From NCBI RefSeq assembly GCF_016742135.1, contig NZ_JACVCG010000006.1, positions 51,525-115,524 on the forward strand: a stretch of 64,000 bases of DNA, read 5' to 3'. The DNA comes from Brevundimonas sp. Lineage in GTDB: Bacteria > Pseudomonadota > Alphaproteobacteria > Caulobacterales > Caulobacteraceae. The notes below the pieces were generated by a model that saw nothing but the letters and a program-made list of their open reading frames with translations, did no database searches and was not told the origin of the DNA. Position numbers and translations under genes: made by a program. How positions within the stretch are numbered: position 1 is the stretch's first letter; every line of letters starts with the position of its first letter. Positions 1-8,373 of this stretch are shown piece after piece.

Positions 1-1
1 C

Positions 2-949
<948 letters not shown>

Positions 950-955
950 GGGGGG

Positions 956-1693
956 CTACTGCTCTGAGCCTGCGCTCTCGGCACCTGGCTCTTTTTCGAC
1001 CGACATAGCCCCGCCCAGTGCTTGGAAGCGCCGATCCGCCAGCCATTGGATGCGCTTAGCTTGAGTAAGCAACACGCGCCGAAGGCCGGTCTGCACTTTT
1101 CGCTCTGAGATCACCTGAGCCAGTCGCGAGATGACTAACGCGCGTCTCGCAATACGAAAGTCGGGATGAGATCGAAGCTCGAAGACGCTTTCAGACACAA
1201 TGCTTCCCCTAAATGAGGTTGGCACATCAACCGAGAGCTCTCCGGGCGGCGGGTCTTTCTCGTTCAGGATGGCATGGAACTGGGACTCGGCGATTGCCTT
1301 TGCGGTGATGACTCGCTCGAGAGCATTCAGGTGTTGGCAAGCATCCTTGTCCTTGCCTCCAACGCCTTCAAATTCAGGCAGCGGCCATACTTCGATTTCG
1401 AATACCTCAAACGGATCTAACACTGACATCGCCACAGCGTCGGTTCGCTGGTTAGTCAGGTGGCGTCTGATACGTGTTCGAAGCTTTTCGTTCGTCTGCC
1501 CGACGTAGATAGGCTCTCCCTCGTAATCGAAGAAAGCGTACACGCCCCATTTGAAGTCCCCAACCTTCCGCACATCGCCGTTGGGCAACGTAAAGGGCGC
1601 GTCCAGAAACTGGGAAAGCTGTTTCCTGAGTTCTTCCGTTTCGAACGGAGGTGTGTTGATTGCGTCCGGCTTCTGGTCGGCCATTCCTGTCAT
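956..1693 (-). CDS. GIY-YIG family nuclease, candidate restriction endonuclease
   Basis: A 245-residue protein with a GIY-YIG nuclease core in the middle. The GVY triad is at about residues 50-52 and YVG at 63-65. Arg72/Arg74 and His78 follow in the usual helix, a candidate metal-binding Glu is at 126 (ALERVI) and Asn144 follows. About 100 C-terminal residues of unknown fold could provide DNA specificity. The start codon overlaps the methyltransferase stop by 4 bp (ATGA), so the two are translationally coupled. A nuclease coupled to a C5 methyltransferase fits a type II restriction-modification system; GIY-YIG restriction enzymes such as Eco29kI and Hpy188I are known. I see no clear likeness to Eco29kI outside the core, so specificity is unknown. 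Base composition is less GC-rich than neighbouring housekeeping genes, which suggests transfer. Alternatives are a solitary GIY-YIG protein or a nicking enzyme. Confidence 0.8.
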   Translation of the reverse strand: MTGMADQKPDAINTPPFETEELRKQLSQFLDAPFTLPNGDVRKVGDFKWGVYAFFDYEGEPIYVGQTNEKLRTRIRRHLTNQRTDAVAMSVLDPFEVFEIEVWPLPEFEGVGGKDKDACQHLNALERVITAKAIAESQFHAILNEKDPPPGELSVDVPTSFRGSIVSESVFELRSHPDFRIARRALVISRLAQVISERKVQTGLRRVLLTQAKRIQWLADRRFQALGGAMSVEKEPGAESAGSEQ

Positions 1694-2835
1694 GCTGCCT
1701 TGCGGTGCATGAATGTCGATGATGCGACGGGTTCGAAGATGTGCTGCGCCAAATGCCTAACGACAGGCACCGCGACACCATCGCCAGTGAGGTGATAAGC
1801 TTCGTTGTAGTTTCGTGGCAATTTGTAGGAATCCTCTAGCCCCATCAGTCGGGCAGTTTCGCGTGCAGAAATTAGACGCGAGCGGAGGCTGCTTCCGTCA
1901 ACCACTATGATCACCTGCCTACTCGAACCACCAGCAGGCGTCCGCAAACATCCGGCCACGTCATCAAATCGGACTTCCGCGCGCTGAACTTTATGACCAC
2001 GCTCGTCAATCCGCGTCCGACGATAGATACACCCCACCATACGACGTCCAGCACGTTTCGCTTGGTTGATCTTCGCAAGATTGATTGGCGACATCATCGC
2101 CACGAGCTTCTGAGTTTCTTCCGGCGTATGCCAACTGACGCTATCGGGCCGGTCCTCGATGAGGTCAGCGAATGTGCTCAGCCGGCGCTCAGGTGTCGGC
2201 ACGTTCCACCAAATGAGGTGCTTTGAAACATCCGCTGGGAGCCCCCCCACAGCGCGGTTGAGGGCACCAGTGTGGAAGGGTTCAATGGGTCCCGGTGCGA
2301 GCAAGGACGCATCCAACTCAACACTCTTGTGAGCCCCTATCACAAAAAGGCGGGGCCTCGATTGCGGCACAAAGAGATCGGCATTGATGACAAGTGCACC
2401 GAACCGATAGCCCGCTTCCGCGAATGTCTGGCAAATTGCCCGAAAGTCGCTACCACCGCGCGACGTCAGGGTGCCGCAGACATTTTCTACAGCCACGAGC
2501 TTCGGCGCTCGTCCGTCTTCGACCAAATCCGAGATGACCCGCCAAAAAGGGTAAAAAGTGCCGGAACGATCGCCCCCCAGACCGGCACCGGCACCAGCCA
2601 ATGACAAGTCCTGACAGGGAAATGAGCCCCATACCAAGTCTGGGTGGCCGAGCACGTCCGATGCCTTGACGTTTGCAACATCGCCAATGGAAAGTTCGCC
2701 TTTAACCCCCCAGTTCGCTTGATACGAAAGACCCTTCTTGGCGTCGAAATCGTTTGCAAACAGGCAATCCCACCCGTCGCCGAGTCCAGCGCGAGCCATG
2801 CCGCCGCCAGCGAAGAATTCCAGAAATGATGGCAT
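1690..2835 (-). CDS. DNA (cytosine-5-)-methyltransferase
   Basis: This 381-residue protein transfers a methyl group from S-adenosylmethionine to C5 of cytosine in a specific sequence. The conserved motifs appear in order: motif I FAGGGMARAGLG (residues 8-19), motif IV with PCQ (73-75, nucleophile Cys74), motif VI ENV (117-119), motif VIII QSRPR, and motif X near the C-terminus (GDGVAVPV). The segment between VIII and IX, the usual target-recognition region, is about 100 residues. I chose ATG at 2835 because GGAGG lies 5 nt upstream; an in-frame GTG at 2847 overlaps that ribosome binding site. The stop overlaps the start of the downstream GIY-YIG nuclease gene. With lower GC than its surroundings, the pair looks horizontally acquired. 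The recognition sequence cannot be read from the protein. Confidence 0.93.
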   Translation of the reverse strand: MPSFLEFFAGGGMARAGLGDGWDCLFANDFDAKKGLSYQANWGVKGELSIGDVANVKASDVLGHPDLVWGSFPCQDLSLAGAGAGLGGDRSGTFYPFWRVISDLVEDGRAPKLVAVENVCGTLTSRGGSDFRAICQTFAEAGYRFGALVINADLFVPQSRPRLFVIGAHKSVELDASLLAPGPIEPFHTGALNRAVGGLPADVSKHLIWWNVPTPERRLSTFADLIEDRPDSVSWHTPEETQKLVAMMSPINLAKINQAKRAGRRMVGCIYRRTRIDERGHKVQRAEVRFDDVAGCLRTPAGGSSRQVIIVVDGSSLRSRLISARETARLMGLEDSYKLPRNYNEAYHLTGDGVAVPVVRHLAQHIFEPVASSTFMHRKAA

Positions 2836-3012
2836 CGGTTCCTCCACCCCGAATCAGGCTGCCCCAGTTTGGGTAATGATCCCGCCTCAAGCGAGGTAGA
2901 TCACCAAAAACCTACCAGCACCTGAATTTCAGCCGACCTTGTTCGCCAAATGTTCTCGTAATGTCAAGTTGCGGCATTCGCGCTAAGATGAGTCGGGCTT
3001 TGAGGAGGAGCG

Positions 3013-3702
3013 ATGTCGGATAGAATTTTCGAAGTGAACATTCGCCGGAACCTCGATGGAGCACAGTTGGGCTGGCCCGAGCGCGGCGAGGCTATGCCCG
3101 AGTCCACTTTGGGTGGGAACCAATCCTACTGCGACCTCCGTGGCATCCGGTGGCGCGAAGTCGGTGAGGTTCTCACGCGTGAGCGGGTGTATCTGGACCG
3201 CTTGCTATCAGACCAGATCAACGAAGATGATTTGGATGAAGAACTTTGGAGTGCAGCTGACAGAGGCGAGCCTCCGTTAGAGGGGTTGGACCCTGGGGTG
3301 GCGAGCGCGGTTTTTGCTTTGTCCGCGTCAGGGGCCGTCACAGCCTACAGCTGCAACGGCGGCGCGTTTGGAAACCGGCACAATTCAAAGCACCCCGTCG
3401 TAGCATTCTTTACTCGCCAAAGGATGGTCCCTCTGCTGCTTGCATGTGCTGAGAAGGCTGACATTGGCTTAGAGAATGCAACCAATGGCATTGCAATTGC
3501 TTACGCCGACCGAGTGACCAAGTTATACGATTTTGCCGTCGAGATTTACGAAAATAGAAGCTCGTTCAATCGCTTGAAGCGAAATATTTCTGCTTCGAGC
3601 ATCGATCGTAACACCTCTGAGTCAAACGCCGCAATCGCTACTGGCCGAGGCCAACGGACCCAATGTCCCCGAGCGGAATGTAGCCTTGACAAGGCAGGCT
3701 AG
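3013..3702 (+). CDS. Uncharacterised protein beside the methyltransferase/nuclease pair
   Basis: I do not recognise this 229-residue protein. It starts 4 nt after a strong GAGGAGGAG ribosome binding site. A central stretch (about residues 105-135) has a pattern ending in YSCNGGAFG followed by a His-rich HNSKHP and a hydrophobic strand VVAFF, which looks like a small folded domain with a possible Cys/His site. The first 100 residues are acidic and probably soluble. The last 35 residues are polar, low in complexity and look poorly conserved. No signal peptide or membrane segment is visible. It is transcribed divergently from the methyltransferase across 177 bp. Local base composition is the least GC-rich in the window (near 43 percent around 3541-3600), so it probably arrived with the restriction-modification pair. 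A defence or phage-related role is only inferred from context. Confidence 0.75.
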   Translation: MSDRIFEVNIRRNLDGAQLGWPERGEAMPESTLGGNQSYCDLRGIRWREVGEVLTRERVYLDRLLSDQINEDDLDEELWSAADRGEPPLEGLDPGVASAVFALSASGAVTAYSCNGGAFGNRHNSKHPVVAFFTRQRMVPLLLACAEKADIGLENATNGIAIAYADRVTKLYDFAVEIYENRSSFNRLKRNISASSIDRNTSESNAAIATGRGQRTQCPRAECSLDKAG

Positions 3703-3797
3703 AGCCCGGCGATCATTCGCAGAACCAGCGCAGCCTGCGCCGCAGTCCCCAATGTCAGCAAGCCCACCAAAGCCCACTCTGTCCTGTCTCGCCCCAT
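3699..3797 (-). CDS. Possible 32-residue membrane micro-ORF
   Basis: A short frame encodes a 32-residue peptide with a polar start (MGRDRTEW) and one hydrophobic stretch long enough to span the membrane (about residues 9-31). Its stop overlaps the end of the convergent gene at 3702. The upstream sequence has only a G-rich stretch and no clear ribosome binding site. It lies in the otherwise gene-free 250 bp between the accessory block and the phage-type methyltransferase-like gene. It could equally be a chance frame. Confidence 0.25.
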   Translation of the reverse strand: MGRDRTEWALVGLLTLGTAAQAALVLRMIAGL

Positions 3798-3953
3798 AGC
3801 GCGGCCCCGACGGCCCTAACGGTGAACCGTTCAGACAACCTATCCTGGTATTTCCTTAACCGCTATCGTTGAGCTTCAACCGCACCGCTTTGCGAGCCCA
3901 TCCTCGGACGTCGCCACGTGAATCCCTACCGCCCTCTGGCGGGGCTCCAGAGC

Positions 3954-4571
3954 ATGAGAGTCCTCGTCGCCTGCGAATATAGCGGCACGGTCCGCAATGC
4001 CTTCTTGGACATGGGGCATGATGCTTGGTCGTGCGATCTGTTGCCGAGCGAGGACGGGTCCAATCGGCATATCATCGGGGATGCCCGCGACCTTTTGAAT
4101 GATGGGTGGGACCTGCTGATGGTCGCACACCCGCCTTGCACGAGATTATGCAATTCGGGTGTGCGATGGCTGACGAAGCCGCCTCCCGGCAAAACCAAGG
4201 AAGAGATGTGGCGCGAGCTAGAGGAAGGCGCGGCGCTGTTCTCGGACTTTTGGAACGCCCCGATTGATCGCATTGCGATTGAGAACCCGGTGATGCACAA
4301 GCACGCCAAGGCCCGGATCGCCAACTTTGAGGATTTCGCTCAGAGCATTCAGCCTTGGCAGTTCGGGCATGGGGAGACAAAGCGAACCTGTCTGTGGCTG
4401 AAGAACCTGCCACCACTGGTGCCGACGAACATCGTCGATGGCCGGGCGCAGCGGGTTCACCGAATGCCGCCGTCCGCCGACCGTTGGAAGGAGCGTTCGC
4501 GCTTCTATCCCGGGATTGCCAAGGCTATGGCCGAGCAGTGGACCGAGGCGGCGATGGCCGAGGCCGCTTAG
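3954..4571 (+). CDS. Phage-type DNA methyltransferase-like protein
   Basis: A 205-residue protein of a family I know mainly from phages and prophages, sometimes annotated as DNA cytosine methyltransferase. It starts with a Rossmann-like strand (MRVLVACEYSG, resembling motif I). It carries HPPC at residues 59-62 where C5 methyltransferases have the PCQ motif, and IENP at 109-112 resembling the ENV motif. Further conserved stretches are GHGETKRTCLWL and the C-terminal YPGIAKAMAEQW. It is far shorter than a full C5 methyltransferase and lacks an evident target-recognition domain and motif X, so catalysis is not assured. The start at 3954 matches where the conserved part begins; an upstream GTG at 3918 would add 12 residues. 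It may be a prophage remnant next to the restriction-modification genes. Confidence 0.8.
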   Translation: MRVLVACEYSGTVRNAFLDMGHDAWSCDLLPSEDGSNRHIIGDARDLLNDGWDLLMVAHPPCTRLCNSGVRWLTKPPPGKTKEEMWRELEEGAALFSDFWNAPIDRIAIENPVMHKHAKARIANFEDFAQSIQPWQFGHGETKRTCLWLKNLPPLVPTNIVDGRAQRVHRMPPSADRWKERSRFYPGIAKAMAEQWTEAAMAEAA

Positions 4572-4620
4572 GCACCAGCTACGTCCGATCCTGACGCAGG
4601 CACCCTCTATCCTGCCCCGC

Positions 4621-5505
4621 ATGGATATGACCCTGCCCCCGGCTGTGCCTCTGCCGGATCCGCCGAGGGCGGATCGGCCGGCGCATTATCGTCTGTCGAC
4701 CGAGACCTGGCTGCTGATCCTGAAAGAGTATCGGGAGGGGGCGACGGCGCCCTTTCTGGCCGACAAGTGGCGGGTGTCGGAGCATGCCCTGCGGCGGCGC
4801 ATCACCCTGCACGGGGCGACCAAGCGCGAGTGGGGCGACAGTCAGGCGATCGCCATGGCCACAGCCCGCGAGGCCGAGCTAGAGGAGGCGCGGCGGAACA
4901 GCCCCGAGGCGGTGGCGGCGCGTCTGTTTGCCGGCCTGCCGATGCCTGCGGACGACGGGACGGTCGAGGACGGCGCTGAGGACCCGGCGGCGCTGGCGCG
5001 CATGGCGACGCTGGCGTCCGGGCGGGCCATGCGCGGGCGGCTGTGGGCCGAGGCGCGGGCGCTGGGGGCGCTGGCCGAGACCTATCAGCGGCTGGCGGCG
5101 CGGGAGGCGGAGACGGAGGCTGCGGCTGCGGGAGGGGGCGGAGGCGTGCGGGGCAGCGGGCCGGACGGGGCGCTGACGATTGCGGACCTGCCGCTGTCGC
5201 TGGTGCTGCAGGTGCTGGAGATGGGGACGGAGGAGAAGGTCGCCCTGTTCCGCTATCCGCCCGAGGGCCGACCCGACCCGGACCGGGCGGTGCGGAAGGT
5301 CTTCTGGAAGATGGACGGGCTTCACCACCGCTCTCTGAGCCGGATGCATTATCGCCGGCTGGCAACCGAGTCGTGGGTCGAGGCGCTGGAAGAGGCGATG
5401 GCGGCGGCAGGGGTGCCGCTGCCGGAGGAAGGGCATCTGCGCGGCTGGCGGCTGATGTCGGACGATGAGGTGTTCGAGGGGGCGGCGCGCGAGATGGAGG
5501 GCTGA
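4621..5505 (+). CDS. Hypothetical protein with N-terminal helix-turn-helix-like segment
   Basis: I do not recognise this 294-residue protein. The start at ATG 4621 is preferred because upstream in-frame sequence is low-complexity and overlaps the previous gene. Residues about 25-65 (starting TWLLILKEYREG, then FLADKWRVSEHALRRRI) read like a helix-turn-helix of the kind seen in terminase small subunits or transposase-like regulators. The middle is Ala/Glu-rich, probably helical, with a Gly-rich linker (AAAGGGGG). The C-terminal third is mixed and could form a second domain. GC content is high and typical of the chromosome, unlike the preceding block. DNA binding is inference from the helix-turn-helix pattern only. 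Confidence 0.75.
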   Translation: MDMTLPPAVPLPDPPRADRPAHYRLSTETWLLILKEYREGATAPFLADKWRVSEHALRRRITLHGATKREWGDSQAIAMATAREAELEEARRNSPEAVAARLFAGLPMPADDGTVEDGAEDPAALARMATLASGRAMRGRLWAEARALGALAETYQRLAAREAETEAAAAGGGGGVRGSGPDGALTIADLPLSLVLQVLEMGTEEKVALFRYPPEGRPDPDRAVRKVFWKMDGLHHRSLSRMHYRRLATESWVEALEEAMAAAGVPLPEEGHLRGWRLMSDDEVFEGAAREMEG

Positions 5506-5520
5506 GGCGGGGCCGGGTGG

Positions 5521-5568
5521 CCTCCCCCTGCCCGCTCCCTCTCGCCATTCGCGGGCGGGCGGGGTAGG
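5521..5568. repeat. Imperfect GC-rich palindrome
   Basis: Between two same-strand genes lies an imperfect inverted repeat. The left arm begins CCTCCCCCTGCCCGC and the right arm is GCGGGCGGGCGGGGTAGG, with about 15 nt between. It has no T-tract, so it is not a textbook terminator. Its C/G-rich arms resemble the palindromic repeat at 63460-63588, suggesting a related interspersed family. Confidence 0.5.
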
Positions 5569-5607
5569 TGACTGCCCTTTCCGGTTTTGCAGTACAGGAC
5601 GGCTCTC

Positions 5608-6318
5608 ATGACCGCCTCTCCGTCTCCCGCCTTTTCGCCGCTGAACGACCTCGAGGTGCTGCTGATGGCGGCCAGCTCGGGCGGGGCGGATGAGCGCGCG
5701 GCCTTTGAGGCGGCGGTGCCGGAGGGCAAGCTGTGGGCCGTGGTGGCCGAGGAGGATGCGGCGCGCGACACCCTGCGGCTGCGCACGGTGACGCCCCGGG
5801 ACGGGCGGCCGGCGACGGCGATCTTTACGGCACGCGAGCGGGCGCTGGCGGTGTTCGGCGAGGATGCGACGGCCGAGGCATTTGACGGGCGGGCGCTGCT
5901 GGAGGTGATCTGCGTCAATCCGGCGGTGCTGAACCCGGGCCAGCCCTATGGGGTGTCGTGGCCGCCGGCGGCCCTGTCGGCGATGATCGGCCGGACCCTG
6001 CCCGAGCCCGGCGCGCGCTATCCGACCCATCTGGCCAGGCCGAAGGAGACGCCCGACGGGCTGGTCGAGGGGCTGACGCGCGAGTTCGAGGCCGATCCCT
6101 CGGTCAAGGCGGCGTGGCTGGCGCTGGCGCGCTGGTCGGACAGCGAGGATGCGGGCTTCTACCTCGATGTGCGGATGCCTGAGGGCGAGGCGCAGTTGCC
6201 GGGCCTGATGAACCGGGCGCTGGCCGGTGTGGTGCTGGACGCGCGTCTGGACGCGGGGGTGCGCGCGCCCGGGGCACCCGCTGGCATCGGGCTGGAGATC
6301 GTGGCGCCGCGGGACTGA
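5608..6318 (+). CDS. SseB-like protein
   Basis: A 236-residue soluble protein whose N-terminal half fits the SseB N-terminal domain. It opens with a PLNDLEVLLMAAS helix, followed by a strand segment around LWAVV, and then FTARERALAVFG. The C-terminal half (from about residue 130) resembles the SseB C-terminal domain, with LARWSDSEDAGFYLDV. The founding member, E. coli SseB, affects serine sensitivity; its biochemical role is unclear. I used ATG 5608 with an upstream AGGA rather than the TTG at 5587. It is followed 105 bp later by the tRNA-Leu gene, which has its own promoter, so it is probably a single-gene unit or the end of one with the 4621 gene. Confidence 0.7.
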   Translation: MTASPSPAFSPLNDLEVLLMAASSGGADERAAFEAAVPEGKLWAVVAEEDAARDTLRLRTVTPRDGRPATAIFTARERALAVFGEDATAEAFDGRALLEVICVNPAVLNPGQPYGVSWPPAALSAMIGRTLPEPGARYPTHLARPKETPDGLVEGLTREFEADPSVKAAWLALARWSDSEDAGFYLDVRMPEGEAQLPGLMNRALAGVVLDARLDAGVRAPGAPAGIGLEIVAPRD

Positions 6319-6349
6319 GGGCCGCTGACGGATTTTCGTCATATGCCCG

Positions 6350-6377
6350 TTGACCGGACCCGGAGCCTGCCTTATGG
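6350..6377 (+). promoter_or_regulatory. Probable promoter of tRNA-Leu
   Basis: TTGACC (6350-6355) and TTATGG (6372-6377), separated by 16 bp, fit a housekeeping sigma promoter. Transcription would begin near 6384, giving a leader of about 40 nt before the tRNA at 6424. Confidence 0.55.
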
Positions 6378-6423
6378 GTCCGCGCCTTCCCGGACGATGT
6401 GTCGCTGATGCGTCGGCCCGAGA

Positions 6424-6510
<87 letters not shown>

Positions 6511-6520
6511 GTTCTTCGAA

Positions 6521-6557
6521 ACGGCGCTGCATCCTGACGATGCGGCGCCGTTCGTTT
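6521..6557 (+). terminator. Rho-independent terminator after tRNA-Leu
   Basis: ACGGCGCTGCATC (6521-6533) pairs with GATGCGGCGCCGT (6539-6551) with one G-T wobble and a 5-nt loop, followed by TTCGTTT. It lies 10 nt after the CCA end. Confidence 0.85.
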
Positions 6558-6589
6558 ATGGTCCTCATGCACGTGAACAGGCGGGACGC

Positions 6590-7204
6590 ATGACAGTACA
6601 TCTGCACAGGGGCGATCTGCCCGACGGTCTGGACCTCGGGGCCGTGGTGGCGGTCGATTCCGAGACCATGGGCCTGCGCTATCGCCGCGACCCGCTGTGC
6701 GTGGTGCAGCTGTCGGCCGGGGACGGGGATGCCCATCTGGTCCAGCTGGACCGCGACGCCTATGACTGTCCGAACCTGAAGCGGCTGCTGGCGGACCCGG
6801 CTGTGCTCAAGATCTTCCACTTCGGCCGGTTCGACATCGCCATGTTCCAGCTGTGGCTGGGGGTGGAGACGCGGCCGGTCTATTGCACCAAGATCGCGTC
6901 CAAGCTGGCGCGCACCTACACCGACCGGCACGGGCTGAAGGATGTGGTGCGCGAACTGGCGGGGGTGGACCTGTCCAAGGCGCAGCAGAGCTCGGACTGG
7001 GGTGCGGAGACCCTGACCCCGGCGCAACAGGAATATGCTGCGTCGGACGTGCTGCACCTGCATGCCGTGCGCGAGCGGCTGGACGCCATGCTGGCGCGCG
7101 AGGGCCGCACGGGGCTGGCGGCCCAGCTGTTCGACTTCCTGCCCGTGCGGGCCCGGCTGGACCTGGACGGCTGGGAAGACACCGACATCTTTGCCCATAG
7201 CTGA
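6590..7204 (+). CDS. RNase D-like 3'-5' exonuclease
   Basis: A 204-residue protein consisting of little more than a DEDD exonuclease domain. Exo I is DSETMGL (Asp and Glu metal ligands near residues 24-26), Exo II includes HFGRFDIAMF, and Exo III is YAASDVLHL with a Tyr, marking the DEDDy class. The C-terminal HRDC domains of full-length RNase D are absent, as in the short alphaproteobacterial ribonuclease D proteins. It probably trims structured RNA 3' ends. The ATG at 6590 is chosen because the upstream in-frame part reads through the tRNA and terminator. Its stop abuts the lptC start with no gap, so it is probably cotranscribed with the LPS-transport genes. Confidence 0.9.
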   Translation: MTVHLHRGDLPDGLDLGAVVAVDSETMGLRYRRDPLCVVQLSAGDGDAHLVQLDRDAYDCPNLKRLLADPAVLKIFHFGRFDIAMFQLWLGVETRPVYCTKIASKLARTYTDRHGLKDVVRELAGVDLSKAQQSSDWGAETLTPAQQEYAASDVLHLHAVRERLDAMLAREGRTGLAAQLFDFLPVRARLDLDGWEDTDIFAHS

Positions 7205-7855
7205 ATGACCGACACGCCCCCGCCCGAGGATCCGACGCCCGCGACCGCCGACAAGGCCCGGCGCTGGCGTGCCCATTCGCGGCGGGTGATGCTGTACCGG
7301 CGGGTGCTGCCGATGGTGATCCTGCTGCTGGCCGGGGGGACGGTCGCCTGGATCGTGCTGCGGACCGCCATTTCGGACGCCGAACGCCGCGCCGAACAGC
7401 GCACCGACGTGGCGCTGGACAATGCCCTCTACTATGGACAGGACGATCAGGGCCGGGCCTTCGTGATCGGGGCCAGGGGCGTGGTGCGGGTGGCGGAAAC
7501 CGGCCATCTGCGCCTGGTCGGGCCGGTGCTGCGCCTCAATCTGGGAGGCACCAAGGTCACCGAAATGACGGCCGACGGCGGCACCTATGACGAGGCCGCC
7601 CGCCGGGTGATCATCGGCCCCAATGTGCGGATTTCCGACGGGGGATCGGGCTTTGTGCTGACCACGCCGGAGGCCGTCGTCGATACCCGGACCGGTGTCG
7701 TCACCGGTGACAAGGGCGTTCAGGGCACCGGACCGCTTGGCACCATGGCCGCTTCGTCCTATGTCATCCGCGACCAGGGCGAGCGTATCGAGTTTCGCGG
7801 CACGGTCGACAACAAGGTGCGGGGCACCATCAATCCCGCATCGTCCCGGAGATAA
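7205..7855 (+). CDS. lptC: LPS export system protein LptC
   Basis: A 216-residue bitopic inner-membrane protein of the Lpt bridge that moves lipopolysaccharide from the LptBFG extractor to LptA. The N-terminus is cytoplasmic and basic; one membrane span lies at about residues 35-55 (VLPMVILLLAGGTVAWIVL). It is followed by a periplasmic beta-jellyroll of the OstA/LptC type, with repeated short strands such as GPVLRLNLGG and VRISDGGSGFVL. It starts immediately after the exonuclease stop and is followed by lptA 8 bp later and lptB, the usual order. It is somewhat longer at the N-terminus than E. coli LptC. Confidence 0.9.
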   Translation: MTDTPPPEDPTPATADKARRWRAHSRRVMLYRRVLPMVILLLAGGTVAWIVLRTAISDAERRAEQRTDVALDNALYYGQDDQGRAFVIGARGVVRVAETGHLRLVGPVLRLNLGGTKVTEMTADGGTYDEAARRVIIGPNVRISDGGSGFVLTTPEAVVDTRTGVVTGDKGVQGTGPLGTMAASSYVIRDQGERIEFRGTVDNKVRGTINPASSRR

Positions 7856-7863
7856 GGTCGGCC

Positions 7864-8367
7864 ATGACCCGTTCCAGCAAACTGTCCCTGACCGTCGCGG
7901 CGGCCCTGGCGCTCAGCCTGGCCCTGCCCGGCACCGGCGTATCGCAGGACCCGTCGGCCGATCCGGTCATGTATACGGGCCTGGTCTTCAGCTACACGCG
8001 AAACGGCTTTGCGCTGGAGGGCGAGGCCGAGATCCTGCAGGGCGACAACCGGCTGCGCGCCAACCGGATCGAGGCCTTCACCAACGCCAACTCCGACCTG
8101 TCGCGGGTCGAGGCGTCGGGCGAGGTGTTCTTTGTCACCCCTACACAAACCCTGCGCGGCGACCGGGCGGTCTATAATCTCTCCAGCGCCGAGGTGGTGC
8201 TGACTGGCAATGTGATCGTGACGCAGGGCCGCAACGTCATGACCGGCAGTCGACTGGTCTATAATGTCCGCACCGAGAGCGCGCGGATGGAGGGGGCCCC
8301 CACCCCGACCGGCAACCGCGTGCAGGGGGTCTTCTATCCGAACGGCACCCCGGGCCAGGGCAACTGA
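7864..8367 (+). CDS. lptA: LPS transport periplasmic protein LptA
   Basis: A 167-residue periplasmic protein with a Sec signal peptide (cleavage probably near residue 25, after the hydrophobic run LTVAAALALSLALPG). It has one OstA-like beta-jellyroll, with GFALEGEAEILQGDNRLRA and RGDRAVYNLSSAEVVLTGNV as recognisable strand pairs. It forms the filament that carries LPS across the periplasm to LptDE. It sits between lptC and lptB with gaps of 8 and 6 bp, consistent with one operon. Confidence 0.92.
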   Translation: MTRSSKLSLTVAAALALSLALPGTGVSQDPSADPVMYTGLVFSYTRNGFALEGEAEILQGDNRLRANRIEAFTNANSDLSRVEASGEVFFVTPTQTLRGDRAVYNLSSAEVVLTGNVIVTQGRNVMTGSRLVYNVRTESARMEGAPTPTGNRVQGVFYPNGTPGQGN

Positions 8368-8373
8368 TCCCCG

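Noticed and set aside
2836..2847. GTG at 2847 as the methyltransferase start
   Set aside because: It overlaps the GGAGG that serves ATG 2835, and the conserved sequence begins right after that ATG.
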